DNA of 64,000 nt from Nannochloropsis oceanica (lineage: Eukaryota; Sar; Eustigmatophyceae; Eustigmatales; Monodopsidaceae): positions 496,001 to 560,000 of the forward strand of contig CP038122.1 in the NCBI GenBank assembly GCA_004519485.1, written 5' to 3'. This document shows, one piece after another, positions 10,632 to 22,157 of the stretch; within the stretch, counting starts at the first letter, position 1, and the number at the start of each line of letters is the position of its first letter. The translations under genes and the position numbers were made by a program. Below the pieces are notes generated by a model. The model had not been told where the DNA came from. It saw only the letters and a list, made by a program, of their open reading frames with translations, and ran no database searches.

Positions 10632-11742
10632 TCATCCTCCTCTTTTCATTCCCCCACTCACTACCACCGGCGGCGGCACCCTCCCTCCTCCTCCTCCCTC
10701 CTCCTCTGCCTTTCTCTTCCGTCCCGTCGACGGCAACACCAACGTCCTTACTCCCTCCCGATCTATCACCTTTACCTGAAACCCCCCCCCAGCATTCACC
10801 AGAAATCTCCTCTCAAGCTCCTCATAGCATCTCTCCAATATCACCACTGCCTCCTCCAACGACGGCAGTCTCCTCCTCCTTTTTCCACCCCCTCCTTTCG
10901 TCCCTCCCTCAGCCCCCCCCCCCCTTCCCTCCCTCCACCTCCAACTGGTGATACTGCTGGTCCAGAAAGGCCATGAGGAAAGCAGTCGCTTCCCCGTGGG
11001 CGGCATAGGGCAACGGCGAGACTGCGCCTAGGGAGTCAAGCCAAAACAGACGGGGTCTTCCACTTCGTCTACTTTCTCCCTCTTCGTCCTGCCCTGCCTC
11101 CCTTCCAGCCTCCTCATTTTCTGCGGCATGTGAACGACTTAGGTCCTCGTCCTCCTTCCCTCCCTCGTCTTCCCATCCCGCCACCATCACACGGACCGGC
11201 AGTCCTTCGTATTCTAGAAACAAATTCCTAAAAGTAGTGAGAGGGAGGGAGAGAGAGAAGCAGGGAGGAGGGTGAGAAAAGTCGAACGTGACGAAATCGT
11301 TCGAGCTGTGTACGAAATCATGGCACATCTTTCAGGGATGTCGGGAGCGAGGGAGGAGGGAAGGGGGTGGACGACCGAAGCGTTACCTCGCCATGTTGGC
11401 CACTGCCATAGTTGTGAGGGGCCGTCGCAATCTCTTTTCAAAAAGTCTTTTTTCTGCCCCTAGGACTTCACTCATTATCTCCGTGAAGTACGCAGGCCCT
11501 CCCAAGGCCAGGCAGTGGTGCGGCCCGAGGGGAGGGAGCTTGTCGTGATGGGTGTGGAGGAGGAGAAGCGATCGACTCAGGACGGGGTCAGCGGCGAGGA
11601 GTACAAAGTCCCGGCCTTGCAGACCCAGGAGGGTGTCGAGTTGTCCAAGGGTAGCGTGAGGGAGCAGGAAGAGGAGGAGGAACGGGAGAAGGAGGAAGGA
11701 GAGGGGTTGGGGTCTTCTTCTCGAGGAATGAGAAGGTGCCAT
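10632..11742 (-). CDS. divergent proteasome beta-4 (PSMB2)-like protein with signal-peptide-like leader
   Basis: Two exons, 11387-11742 and 10632-11227. The fold matches 20S proteasome beta-4: LDTLLGLQGRDFVLLAADP, HDKLPPLGPHHCLALGG, NLFLEYEGLPVRVMVAGWE, RLFWLDSLGAVSPLPYAAHG, SLEEAVVILERCYEELERRF, FQVKVIDREGVRTL. The equivalent human protein starts directly with METLVG; here there is no Met at that position and the ATG at 11742 adds about 33 residues: a basic stretch (SHSSRRRPQP), a hydrophobic core (LSFLLLPFLLLFLLPH) and ATLG-Q, a typical signal-peptide shape. Beta-4 is a non-catalytic ring subunit; no N-terminal catalytic Thr is expected. Oddities: acidic insertions, a Gly/Arg-rich insertion before the last helices, and a frame change at a 12-C run (10913-10924) that would vanish with one base fewer, so probably a length error. 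A Lys/Gly tail extends past the usual end. Family clear, exact form and location uncertain. Confidence 0.78.
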
Positions 11743-12215
11743 GTCTGCAAGGTTGTGGGTAGGGACGAAGGTGAGAAACGAGAAGGAGAGCAGAAAATGG
11801 AGGATTTAAATGCGCGTGGATGAGACGTAACAAAAGTGTATCTGGTGTGATAATCCGTATCGACCTCATGACAAGAATACTCTTCACTCCAACATTCCAA
11901 CGACAACAACACCATCAACAACACAACGCAACTGACGATGCTTGCTGGCCACAAAGAGGCTTGTATTCTCTACAGGGCCGAGCTGAGGACCAAGAAGATG
12001 AAGGAAAATGCTCAGGGCCCTTGTTACAGGGGGAGGCTATTGTGGGAGGGAGCCTCAATGCCTCTCATGCCGATCAGGTGGCCCATGCAGGCAGTTCTTA
12101 GTAAAACGAGCACGCTTCGAAGCCAATCACGTTCTACCTCTTTTACTCTACTTCTTCGCATTGCAAAGCTTAAACCTTACACTCACAACTTGCTTCATTT
12201 GTACCGTAATAAAGT
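11743..12215. promoter_or_regulatory. putative divergent promoter region
   Basis: This 473-bp spacer separates the minus-strand start of the proteasome-like gene from a possible plus-strand small gene. No TATA-like or repeat motif stands out. Overlapping open frames (11577-11954 -, 12008-12523 +) show no family features. Confidence 0.3.
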
Positions 12216-12467
12216 ATGGCTGCTGCTCACCAGAATGCCGCCGCCTCCGCGAACATAAACTCTGCCACCACCGCTACACGCTGCCCTTCCCTCTGCCAAC
12301 GCCTTACACAAGCCTGTACCATGGCCTGGAATGTGATCAATGTCTTCTCTCCTGCTATTCCCAACACCCTGCACCGCTTGCTCACTTTGTGGTTCATTTC
12401 GACGTACATTGTCGTGGCCTTTGTCTGCACGGTGATGGTGGGTACGATATGTGCCTGGGTGGGGTAG
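12216..12467 (+). CDS. possible small single-pass membrane protein
   Basis: An 83-codon frame starts with ATG in an acceptable context (AAAGTATGG). The first 35 residues are Ala/Ser/Thr/Cys-rich; the C-terminal half holds one strong transmembrane segment (LLTLWFISTYIVVAFVCTVM). I do not recognise a family. It is free of the GGGA/CCCT repeats that create most spurious frames in this window, which favours it slightly, but it is short and stands alone. Confidence 0.35.
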   Translation: MAAAHQNAAASANINSATTATRCPSLCQRLTQACTMAWNVINVFSPAIPNTLHRLLTLWFISTYIVVAFVCTVMVGTICAWVG

Positions 12468-13144
12468 AGGAAAGTGGAGGGAGCAAAGTTCGGAAATCTA
12501 GATTCGAGACGTGCTGTCATTGAACAAATCCATAATTCCTACACAAGTTTTGCGCTATCGCACTGTGGTCTTTGCCTCTCACCGCTTTCTCCCTTTTTCA
12601 CTTTTCTCCTCTCCTTCCTCCCTCCCCCTCTCTATTGGTACATAGCTCTCGGCCGTGGCAGAGCACGCTCGGTTTCTAACGCCTCCAATCATTAATTGTG
12701 TACTGACCCTGTTTGTCCCTCGAAGGGACGCCTTTTCGATTCCGATGGTGAAAGTCATTCGGGAATCCACACGGCAGTAAAGGGAGGGGCTAAGAAGGGA
12801 GGGAGAGAGGGACAGAAGGCAGCCTGAATGGAGACGGGTAACGAAACAGTAAAACAACCGAAGTAGTATCAAATAATCCTTGCTCACAGAGAAGCACTAA
12901 GAAGTATGCCTCGAAAGCACCCGGAGGAAAAAAAGAAAAACACCAATATCGTGGAGCGGGCCAGCCTGTCACACTGAAGTCTCTTTATTTTCTTCTCTGC
13001 GCCTTTCCCTTCGTACATTTTCTCTCTTCCTTCGCCTCTGCTAAAAATTCTGTGCCCATACCTTTTTACTCCTTCCTTCCCACCCGGCACTGCACACCTC
13101 TCACTACAAACCCTCACTCCTTCCCTTCCTCCCCCCTCCCTCCC
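12468..13144. other. intergenic, nothing recognised
   Basis: Mixed sequence with pyrimidine-rich patches (12580-12640, 13060-13144). It probably includes the 3' UTR of the P450 gene on the minus strand. No gene seen. Confidence 0.4.
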
Positions 13145-15479
13145 TCACTTCCTCCTCCGCGGGGTCAGCCTCAAAAACAATCCATCCTTCACATACCAAT
13201 TAAAAGACGATTCGGTCCATTGAACCTCCTCCTCTTCCTCCCCCCCTCCCTCCCCCGCTCCCTCGATCTCGTACTCGTCCACCACCATCGCCAGCACCAA
13301 GCTCGCGATGTCCAAGGCAAACCGGTGTCCCAAGCACCTCCTCGTTCCCAAACCGAAGGGAATGAATGCCAGTGGGTCCGCCCTCCCCCCTTCCTTCTCT
13401 CCATCCCGCCCTCCTTCCAAGAAACGCTCGGGGTGGAATTCGTCAGCCTTTTCCCAGTACGTGCTATTTCGATGTAATGCCACCATAGGCACTATGATGC
13501 TCGTGTCTGGAGGAATCAGACACGTCCTCCCTCCCTCCTTCCCTCCCTCCTTCGTCGATGCGGCGTCCTTGACCGCACGCGGGGGAATGCCCCTCCCTCC
13601 TTCCTTCTCGTCTTCCTTCGAGGAGGCGGTGGAGGGAGCCAGGGAGGGAGGGAGGGAGAGGAGATTCACCCCCTCAGTAACACGCCATGTCATGGTGCCC
13701 ATGACGGTCCTTAATGTCTCTTTGACCACACACTGTGCGTACACGAGCTCCTGCACTTCTTTCAACGTGGAGACACCTCCCTCCTTTCCTCCCTCCTTCC
13801 CTCCCTCCCCACCCCCGCTGCTACTCGTGGTGGCACCCGCCCCGTCCGTCCGTCCCTCCCTCGTCCCACCATACAACACCCTCCCAGCCTCCTCCCTCAC
13901 TCTCTCCTGTGCACCTTTATTCCGACTCAGCATGTACATAGCATTGCTCAACACCACGTAATTCTCAAAGGTCGCAAACAAAAATGTGGTCATCTCATCA
14001 TGCACATCCCTGGCAGAGAAACACCCAGGATTTCTCTCAAGTTCATCCAAAAGCATCGACAGCAGATCCCCTCCCCGTGCCAAGGAAGGAGAAGGAGAAG
14101 GCAGATTTCTTCCCTCCCTCTCTCCCTCCTTCCTCCCCCGAGACAGCTTCGTGTCGGATGACCCGTCCTCCTCCTCCTTGTCCTCCTCCATCACCTCCAT
14201 CACCTCCTCCGCCTTCCGTCTGGCAAGATGCGAGGCAATGACGCGATCCACCCCCTCATGCACAGCTGCCAGCGCTGACCGGCGACGGCGCCAGCGAGCC
14301 GAGAAAGGGAGGGAGGGAAAAGGGTCATATCTCTCCCCCAGGAGGAGGTTGAGCGCTTCGCCGAACGCCTCGGTGATTTTGATGGCGTCTTCTTCAACGT
14401 GTCCGAGGCCTTGAGGGAGGAGGGGGAGTAAGGGAGGGAGGGAGGACGAGAGGGGAAAAGAGAGGGTCAGGAGTGAATGAGGGTCTAGCGAGGGAGGGAT
14501 GGAAGGAGGGACAGAGGGAGGACATACCTGTGACTGTGCCCTCTTGCACGTAGCGCGGCCCGAACACGTTCAGGGCGTTGAGCCTCATCCAGAGAGCACG
14601 ACAGGCCTCCTGAGCCTCGAATTGTGTGGTTAACGAAGATGAGGAGGAAGAAGGGGAGGAGGACCAGGAGGAGATGTCCCGACGGATGCACCGGACAAAG
14701 TGAGGGACGAGGACGTCGAGCTTTTGCGTGGTGAAGAGCTGGGAGGGAGGGGAGGAGGGAGGTTTGTTGGAGAAAGTGAGAAATGTGATGAGGGTGTTCA
14801 AAGTGAATTAAGCCCTCCTTCCCTGTCTCCCTCCCTCCCTCCCTTCCGGGTCCAACCTTGTGCAAGAGTTGTCGTCGTTCTCGTGCTTCCTGTCCCTTCA
14901 TCAAGCCTACAGAGCGCGGCCCCAACAACCCACGGAGGAAGTTGAGGCCCTCTATACGCTTGTCGAGACGTACGATGTCCAGCTCACGCAGCACCTAGAA
15001 AGGAGAGGAAGGAGTGACAAGTTAGGAAGAAGGGAGGAAGGGGACGAGGGAGGGAGGGAGAGAGCTTGCCTTGGTGTCACAGACAGAGACGAAGACTTCC
15101 CCGCCCAGGACGAGGCGGAGGACGAGACCATATTCAGCATGGAGGGCAAGGAGATACTTGCATAGGCCGCCGTGCTGTTAGTTTTTGAGTGAGAACGATG
15201 TTTAAAAAAGAGAATGGAGGAGCTGGCCCTCCCTGTCTGCCGATAATTTTGTCACTGTCCACACTCTCGCCCGTCATTCCCTCCTTCCCCAAGTCTCACC
15301 TCCCTCAATTGGTCTTCATGTCCCTTGGTAGTGAATGCATTGGCTGGTGGTCCGGGAAGGGACGTGAGAAGCCGATACTTGCGGAACGCGACTGTGAGGA
15401 AATGGAGGACCATGGGGATGGTGGTGATGGCCGCCACGCCCACGGCGATCTTGGTGCTATGCGACGATAAGCTGGACAT
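13145..15479 (-). CDS. cytochrome P450, membrane-anchored
   Basis: Five exons: 15300-15479, 15070-15174, 14857-14994, 14528-14738, 13145-14409; 632 aa. The N-terminal anchor (KIAVGVAAITTIPMVLHFLT) is followed by a Pro-rich hinge (LTSLPGPPA), as in microsomal P450s. The heme-binding loop FGLGTRRCLG (Cys about 570), the K-helix ExxR (KETLR, about 441-445) and the HPERF motif are intact. The I-helix reads FLFATFENY (about 354-362) where most P450s have AGxDTT, so the usual acid-threonine pair is missing. It is longer than the usual 500 aa because of Gly/Glu/Ser insertions, including one before the K-helix. The second intron (14995-15069) uses a GC donor with good context. Start: first ATG of the exon carrying the anchor. 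P450s oxidise small hydrophobic molecules using electrons from a reductase; substrate and family are not assignable. Confidence 0.9.
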
Positions 15480-16252
15480 CACTTGTGGATTGAAAATCCC
15501 AAAGAGACGGGTGATATGTGCTTGAAAGGCGCGTGCAGATATGCTTGAGCTGTGTATGTAGTCTGCGTGGTACGAAATTGAACGCGTCAGTGGGGTGAGT
15601 AGGGGGGAGGTAATCGAGGATAGGTTTGTTTGCAGAACTGCCAAAAAGCAAGCGTTGTCGTGACCGCCGCTGCCTACGGTGTATGTGAATTTATGGACAG
15701 CTTGCTAGTCATACAGTGGGCCTGAGGGGGCTGTGTGGGATTAACCTGAGGTAGGCCGAGGCCGTCACATTGCAGGAGCAAGGGGAGGAGGTCGACAGGC
15801 AAGCAAAACTGTGCCTTGCAGGCCACGTTGCGTCCATCTCGCCTCCGATCGAAGTACAATGCAACCCTCGCACTGGCTTGGGTCCTGGTGGTCCTCGTAT
15901 AGTTTTGGGCATGTGCTCTCATCTATGCATGCATGCCATGCGTATGTACGTACGTGTGTCTCAAGTATCAGCAAGACCGCCGTGCTGATGCCAAAAGCAC
16001 CTGACCTCGCCTCCTATAGAATATAGCTGCTTTGCCTATATATATATAACCGTTTCCCCCTGTCTCACCCACCCAACACTCTCTCGTTCAGGCCACACCC
16101 TTCCTGTCGTCCACCTACGACTGTCTAACTATCATTTTCTAGAGACAGTGAAGGAGATAATCGCAGGCTGTATCATCATCGGAGGCAACACGAACGCCAG
16201 CCAGCATTAGCACTAGCACCAGCACCAGCACCAGTCCACACAATTAAAAAAA
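15480..16252. promoter_or_regulatory. divergent promoter region, P450 (-) / bL29m (+)
   Basis: This 773-bp head-to-head spacer is almost free of GGGA/CCCT repeats, unlike the flanking introns. An (AT)-rich run (16039-16050, TATATATATATA) lies about 200 bp before the bL29m ATG. Open frames here have no recognisable features. Confidence 0.4.
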
Positions 16253-17105
16253 ATGGCCTCCACTTCGCTCCGGCGACGCCTTCCCACCCTCCTCTCATCT
16301 TCTGTAGCTTCCTCCTCCTCCTCCTCCTCCTCCTCTTCCTCCTCCTCCTCCTCCTCCCTTCTTCTCCGTCACACCCCACCCAGCTCCCTTGCTCTTCCCT
16401 TTGCCGCCGCTGCCGCTGCTGCGCGTAGTGGTGCTGTGGCAGCATTTACCACCACCTTGCCACGCAGAGGGTTGGAGGAGTTCTTTGACCCGACAAGAGC
16501 ACCGCATGAGCCCGTTCAGGTAGGTCGTTGGTGAGAGGGAGGGAGGGATGAGAGAAAGGCGTACGACATTGCCACGCCGAGTACTGCCGATATCTCATTT
16601 GAAGAAGCGCACGCTAGTGAGCAGTCAGGAAACGTGATAAAGGGATAGCAGGAAGTGCAAGCCATGTTTGGAAGTGGCCAGATGAGTCGGATCGAGGGGG
16701 GGGGATGACTTTTCCTCTTCCCCCTCCTTCCACGCACCCTTCCCTTCCATTCTTTCTTCCCTTCATTCCATCCCTCTCTGAGATGAGCACACTCTTAGTC
16801 GTGGACTAAACTTTTTTTCCCGGCTTTAAATGCTTCAGTACTCCCACTTGTTGCTCCCTCTTTCCCTCCCCTCCTTCCCCTCCCGCGCTATAGGTCGGCC
16901 GTGCCTGGACTGCAGACGAGTTGAGACGCAAATCCTTCTCAGATCTGCACAAGCTGTGGTATGTCCTATACAAGGAGCGAAACGTGTTGCTCACCGAGGA
17001 GGCGTCTTGTAAGAGGAATCGAGTCACCTTGCCTAGTCCCCACCGGAAGACCCTCGTGAGGAAGAGCATGGCAAGGATCAAGCTGGTGCTGAAGGAGCGG
17101 CAGTT

Positions 17106-17147
<42 letters not shown>

Positions 17148-17193
17148 AGAAGAGCAAGGTCAGCAGCTGGAGCAGCAGAGAGAGCAGCAATAA
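16253..17193 (+). CDS. mitochondrial ribosomal protein bL29m (MRPL47)
   Basis: Two exons, 16253-16519 and 16894-17193, joined in phase 0; 188 aa. The first 75 residues form a Ser/Arg-rich mitochondrial-type presequence with a long TCC-coded Ser run. The mature part carries the MRP-L47 signature: [17 protein letters not shown], then [35 protein letters not shown], ending in a basic helix. bL29 sits near the peptide exit tunnel of the large subunit. Oddity: the protein ends in a CAG-coded run of about 14 Gln plus a Gln/Glu tail (17104-17190), which bacterial and animal homologues lack as far as I know. The ATG follows a run of A. Confident family call. Confidence 0.92.
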
Positions 17194-18748
17194 GAGGGTA
17201 GGGGGAGGCGGGGAGTGCATGGAATGGGAAGCGAGGGGGAGGAGAAGGGCCGAGAGAGTTAGGTGGTAAATTGTGCACGAGAAGGAAAAGGGGACGAGAC
17301 GTCTCTTACATACAGAGGTCGTAATAGAAGGAAGGAGGAAGGATGGGGTGGAGGCAAAAGAAAATATTACTCAGCGGTATTGAGAGCATCACACAGAAAC
17401 CTAGGGTCTCCGCAGTCCGATTGACTTTTTTTATTTTTTTAAAAAAAAATAAATGTATGATTCTCTTCACTCCTTTTTTTCTCTTGTTTTCCTTCCCTGT
17501 CATGACGTTGAAAAGTGAAGAATGCGATGCTCCCGGTTTTCCTGGTTTTCCGACCAGGAAATGGTATCACCGCCGTGTTTATACATGTTTATCCTTTCTT
17601 GCTTTCCCTCTCGGCCAATCTCTGATGACAAGGGGGGGTATCAGCTAGGCTATCTTCCACCCCTATACCGTTCGAATAAATCGTATATCCCCTTCTTTTA
17701 TTAGCCTTTGATAGGATTTCTGAGACCGGGGTTTGTTCTCCCCCGAGGATAACTCCAGCCCAAAGCATCGAAACATGTCTTCCCTCCCTCCTTTCTTCCA
17801 ACGATCGTTTTTGATTCACTTAAAGACCAGCTGCACGTACGAGGGAGGTGCGTCAACGCCAGTCACTCTATTCCTCCATCTCGGATCAGACCATTTTTGC
17901 CTCTCATTCACATGCACATTTTCGGCATTGATCCAGTATTATAAATATGTAGATGCACACTTTATTGACTATATATGTAGGGAGAGGTGCCCGGCTTTAT
18001 ACATAAATTGTTATCTTTTTTATGTATTGTCCGTCAATTAAGGTCAGTAAAAATGGGCGAGACACCGCCCGTGCATAAATGTGTCGGCCAGACGAAGTGC
18101 TACTGCCACTACAACGAACCATGGTATCCCTGAGCTCCTCGTCTGAGACCTCCTATGGACCCTAAAGCCATGCCTTTGATGCACGAAAAAGCCAAGAGGA
18201 CGAAAAACACCCAATTGAAAAAAAGAAAAAAGAGGCAAGCAAGCAGCCATATCCCCTCTCTGTAATACTTCCACATTTATCTCTCACAATTGGATTCATA
18301 TTTTTGCGGCAAGTGTACGAAAATTAAACCCTCTTCGATCTCTTCGATCTCCTTGCCGTTTCTTCGGTTATTCGAGTAACGGCCCTTCTTCCATTTTTTG
18401 CACCTCCCTCTCCCTCTCTTCCAACCTCTCTCTCGCTGTCCAGTTCTCGCTCTGTAGTTATCCCTCCTCTCTCCCATCACCTCTCTCTGCTTGATTGCCT
18501 CGTACTAATCTGTTTCATTTCATGCACTTTCCTCGTCTTTGTCTTTGATCATGCGTATTATTCCTTACCCTTCACCTCGTCTTCTCTTCCCCCCACTCTC
18601 TACATACATAAATCGTTATATTGATCTTCTACCTCCCTCCCACCCTCCTTCAAAAATGCCTTCCCTCCCTTCCTCATTCCATTCTTCCTCTCTCCTATCC
18701 CAGTTCTTTGTGTACATTTCCCCCTACCCTCCCTCCCTCCCTCCTTCC
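17194..18748. other. convergent intergenic region
   Basis: This lies between the 3' ends of bL29m (+) and the UBXN7-like gene (-). It is AT-richer than its neighbours (17420-17460, 17930-18060), consistent with UTR and spacer. Short frames such as 17733-18041 (+) show nothing recognisable. Confidence 0.4.
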
Positions 18749-21700
18749 CTACCCATCCAAAAACCTCATCATAATCGATTGATTGTCGAGTCCCGCTTCC
18801 TCCAGCGTTTGATCCATCACCGTATTGAGGGCTGGAAGGTGGAAGGGAAGGAGGAGGAGCAAGGGGACAGGGTGAGCACCGTGCGACTAGACATTCACTA
18901 CAGCAGCCTTCCCCCTCTCCCCTCCATCCTCCCTCCGTCTCTTCGTCCGTCCGTCCGTCCGTCCCTCCCTGCCATCCTCCCTGCCATCCTCCCTGTCATC
19001 CTCCCTCCCTCCCTCCCTGCCATCCTCCCTCCCTCCTCACCTAGCGCCGGGTGTGGGATGACCAGCTCGTAGTCTCGGGTGGCGACGGCGAGCTCGGCGC
19101 CCAAACCGGTGGGAGGACCGACTTTGCGAAGAGCTTCGCGGTTCTTGGGAGGGAGGGAGGGAGGGAGGGAGGGAGGGGGGAAGGGGGAAGAGAGAGGTGT
19201 AGATGGTTTCAAGGGGGACGAAAGGGATGGAGCCGAGGAAGGGAGGGAGGGAGGGAGGGAGGGGGGGGGGGGCGTACCATGGACTCTACGTAGGCATATA
19301 ACCCCTTGACGCGCTCGGTCTTAAAGAAATACCGACGGGCGCGCTTGCCATCGGGGAAACGAAATTGAATATGGGCCATCGCGGAGGGAGAAGTGCCGGC
19401 TGAAGGGAGGGGGAAAGGGAAGATGAGATGAGGAGTCGGTCAGAATTATCTTCAATCTTGCCATATTATTATAATGATAGCCTGCCCTTCCCCTCTTTTC
19501 TCCCGCCCTCCCTCCCATCCTCCCTCCCTCCCTTCTCACCCGGCGGCTCCTCTGGCACCGGTATTATGTCTCTTACCACCATCTCCTCCTCCTCCTCCTC
19601 CGCCGCCGCGCCCTCCCTCCCTCCTTCGTTCACTTTTCCTCCTTCTTCCTCCTCCTCCTCGTCTACCTCCCTCCCTCCCTCCTTCCCTCCCCCTGGGGTG
19701 GCTTCACGCATGGAGAGGGCGATGGCCCTGGCAAGATCCTCGTCCTCGGTGCCTTGTGAGGGAGGGAGGGAAGACGAACGGGAGGGATGGAGGGAGGAAG
19801 GGGTGTTGCTGCCGCTGTTGCTATTGCTGTTGAAGCGTGGGGGGGTGTCATTGCTGTTGGTCGAGGAAAAGGAATCCTTGCGGCCTGAGGAGGGAGGGAG
19901 GGAGGGAAGGAGGGAGAGAGGAAGAGAGGGAGGGAGGGATGGCAAGTCAATAAATGAGCAGTAGTAGTATGCCCTGCACGTACTCTCTCCTCCCTTTCTC
20001 GTTCCCTCCCTCTCTCCCTCCCTCTCTCCTTCCCCTCCTCCCGTACCTATGGAGCCAAAAGACGAGGAGCGTTGTTGGACTCGAGGGGCCGCCAGCGAGT
20101 CCAGCGAGTTCTGGTTGAGGAAGTCGGCCACTGATAGGGAGGGAAGGAGGGTGGTGATGAGGAGGGAAGAAGGGTGATGATGACGGGGGAAGGAGGGTGA
20201 TGATGAGGAGGGAAGGAGGTTGTGATGAGGAGGGAAGGAGGTGAAGAGGGCGAGAAATACATGTTGCGCTTAGAAGATACGATGGAGGGAGGAAAAAGGG
20301 AGGGCACGACAGGAAAGAACAACGAGAGAGAGAGGAAGGGAGGGAGGGAGGGAGGGCTACATACGGATGGTGGAGAGGTCCATGGCCTTCATGGTGGCGG
20401 CCATCCACTCCCGAACCTTCCCTCCGGTGCGGGGATCAATGATGGCTATGACGGGAAGGGCGTCAGGCTGGATGTGGTAGCGGGAAAGGAATTGCTGTCC
20501 CTCTGGCGTGCTCTTGTCCCGCTGGGGAGGGACGGGCGGAGGGAGGGAGGGAGAGTGGGAGGGAGATGAGTGCCCAGCAGGAGAAACGGCGTAAAGGGAG
20601 GGAGGAAGAGAGGGAAAGAAGGGGGGGGCATGTGATTGTCAGAATAGAACGCCGGAGTCCAGGAGGCAGAGGCGTAAAGGGAGGGAGGGAGGGAAGGGAG
20701 GAAGGAAGAGAGGGGAGGGACGTACCTGCCAGAAGAGGAAGCCGGAGTCCACGAGACAGTGGATCGTGTCGTGGGCCCATATGTCGCGATTGAGGCGATG
20801 GGAGGCGAAATTATCGAAGTCTTGCACATTCACCAGGAGCCACTTTTGGGCCTGTGGGAGCGAGGGAGGGACTTGTGAGTGAGCCGAGTGAAAGAGGGAG
20901 GATCGGAAGGGAGGGAGGTAGGGAGGTAGGGAGGGAGGGAAGGCTCACCGCCTTGGCCAAGCCCCGAGCTTCTTGAAAGGGCGCGTTGCACGAGAGTCCT
21001 TCGGGCACCTTGAACATCCAGTCTAGGGAGGGATCGTCGCCTAGAGAGGGAGGGAGGAAAAGAACAGAAGGATGTTAACAAACGCATTCGATAATATGAA
21101 CGAGGACCCTTCCCATTTTCCTTTTCTCCCTCCCTCCCTCCCTCCCTCCCTCCCTCCCTCCCTCCCCCCTTACCGGCTCCCATCATCCCGTTCATCGCCC
21201 CGGCATGCACCATCCCCATCCCTCCTCCCCCTCCCCTTCCTCCTCCTCCCCCCCTCCCTCCTCCCAACAAAGCAGCCGCCGCCTGGATGAGCCCCACTCC
21301 TACCCCTCCTCCTCCTCCTCCTCCTCCTCCCCCATCTCCTCCCCCTAGCCCTCTCAAGCTCGCCGCCCGCCGCGGCCCTATTCCCGAACCCATCATGGGA
21401 GGCCCTCCCATTAATGTATCCCTCATCGTTGGTAACGGCGCGCGAACCTCCTCCCCTTCTCCCATGTCCTCCCCTCCTCCTCCTCCATCAACATTTCCAC
21501 CAGCCCCAGCACCTCTCCCTTCTCCTCCTTCTCCTCCTCCTCCTCCCCCTCCTGTCCCAAATCCTACTCCTCCCGAATCCAAATAAAATGACACGGCCCG
21601 CTCTAAGTCCCCTCCCATGGCATCAAGCATATGAATGGCCGTTTCAGCTGGTGCCCCTGTTAAGGAACAAAAATCGGCCACCATCGCACTGGAGGGAGGG

Positions 21701-22157
21701 GCAGGAGCAGCGGCAGCGGTCGTGGCGGCAGCAGAGGAGGACGAGGCAGAAGCAGAGGTACCAGTGAGAGGTGGGAGACGCTGATCGGCCCGAAGGAGCT
21801 GGTCAATGAGGTCGCGCTTTTCAAGCGCCGTCTGAATAAACGAGAAAGAGAGAGGGGGGGGGCGGGGAGGGAGTTGTGAGCAAGAGGTTAGGAGGGAGGG
21901 GGAAGGAGAAAGGAAGAGAGTTCTGTGACTGTAGCAGCAGTCAGACAGACAAATTCAAAAACGACGAGCTTCAGGCAGTCGCAAAGGAGAAGAGACACAG
22001 TCAAGGAAGGAAGGAAGGATGGATAGTAGGAGAGGGTTAGTTCCATCTGTAGACTTACTCCATCGGCACGGAGGCCCCGGGAGGAGAGTTCGTCGTTGAG
22101 CTCCCGCACGCTGAAGGCCTCGTAGACAAGTCGAAGCTCTTCCGTATCCACGTCCAT
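18749..22157 (-). CDS. UBXN7-like UBA-UAS-UIM-UBX adaptor of p97/Cdc48
   Basis: Ten exons, all phases consistent: 22059-22157, 21174-21831, 20949-21040, 20726-20851, 20365-20521, 20047-20130, 19540-19884, 19278-19399, 19041-19143, 18749-18831; 622 aa. Domains in order: a SAP-like helix pair (FSVRELNDELSSRGLRADGT, about 14-45); a UBA-like domain (MVADFCSLTGAPAETAIHML, about 83-120); a UAS thioredoxin-like domain (about 255-400: KWLLVNVQDFDNFASHRLNR, IAIIDPRTGGKVREW); a UIM (EDEDLARAIALSMREA, about 452-468); and a UBX domain (IQFRFPDGKRARRYFFKTER, about 527-622, ending QTLEEAGLDNQSIMM). This is the UBXN7 plan: the ubiquitin-binding parts hold substrate and the UBX docks on p97/Cdc48. Exon 2 has a Gly-rich insertion of about 100 residues. 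I do not recall the SAP-like N-terminus in animal UBXN7. Confidence 0.92.
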
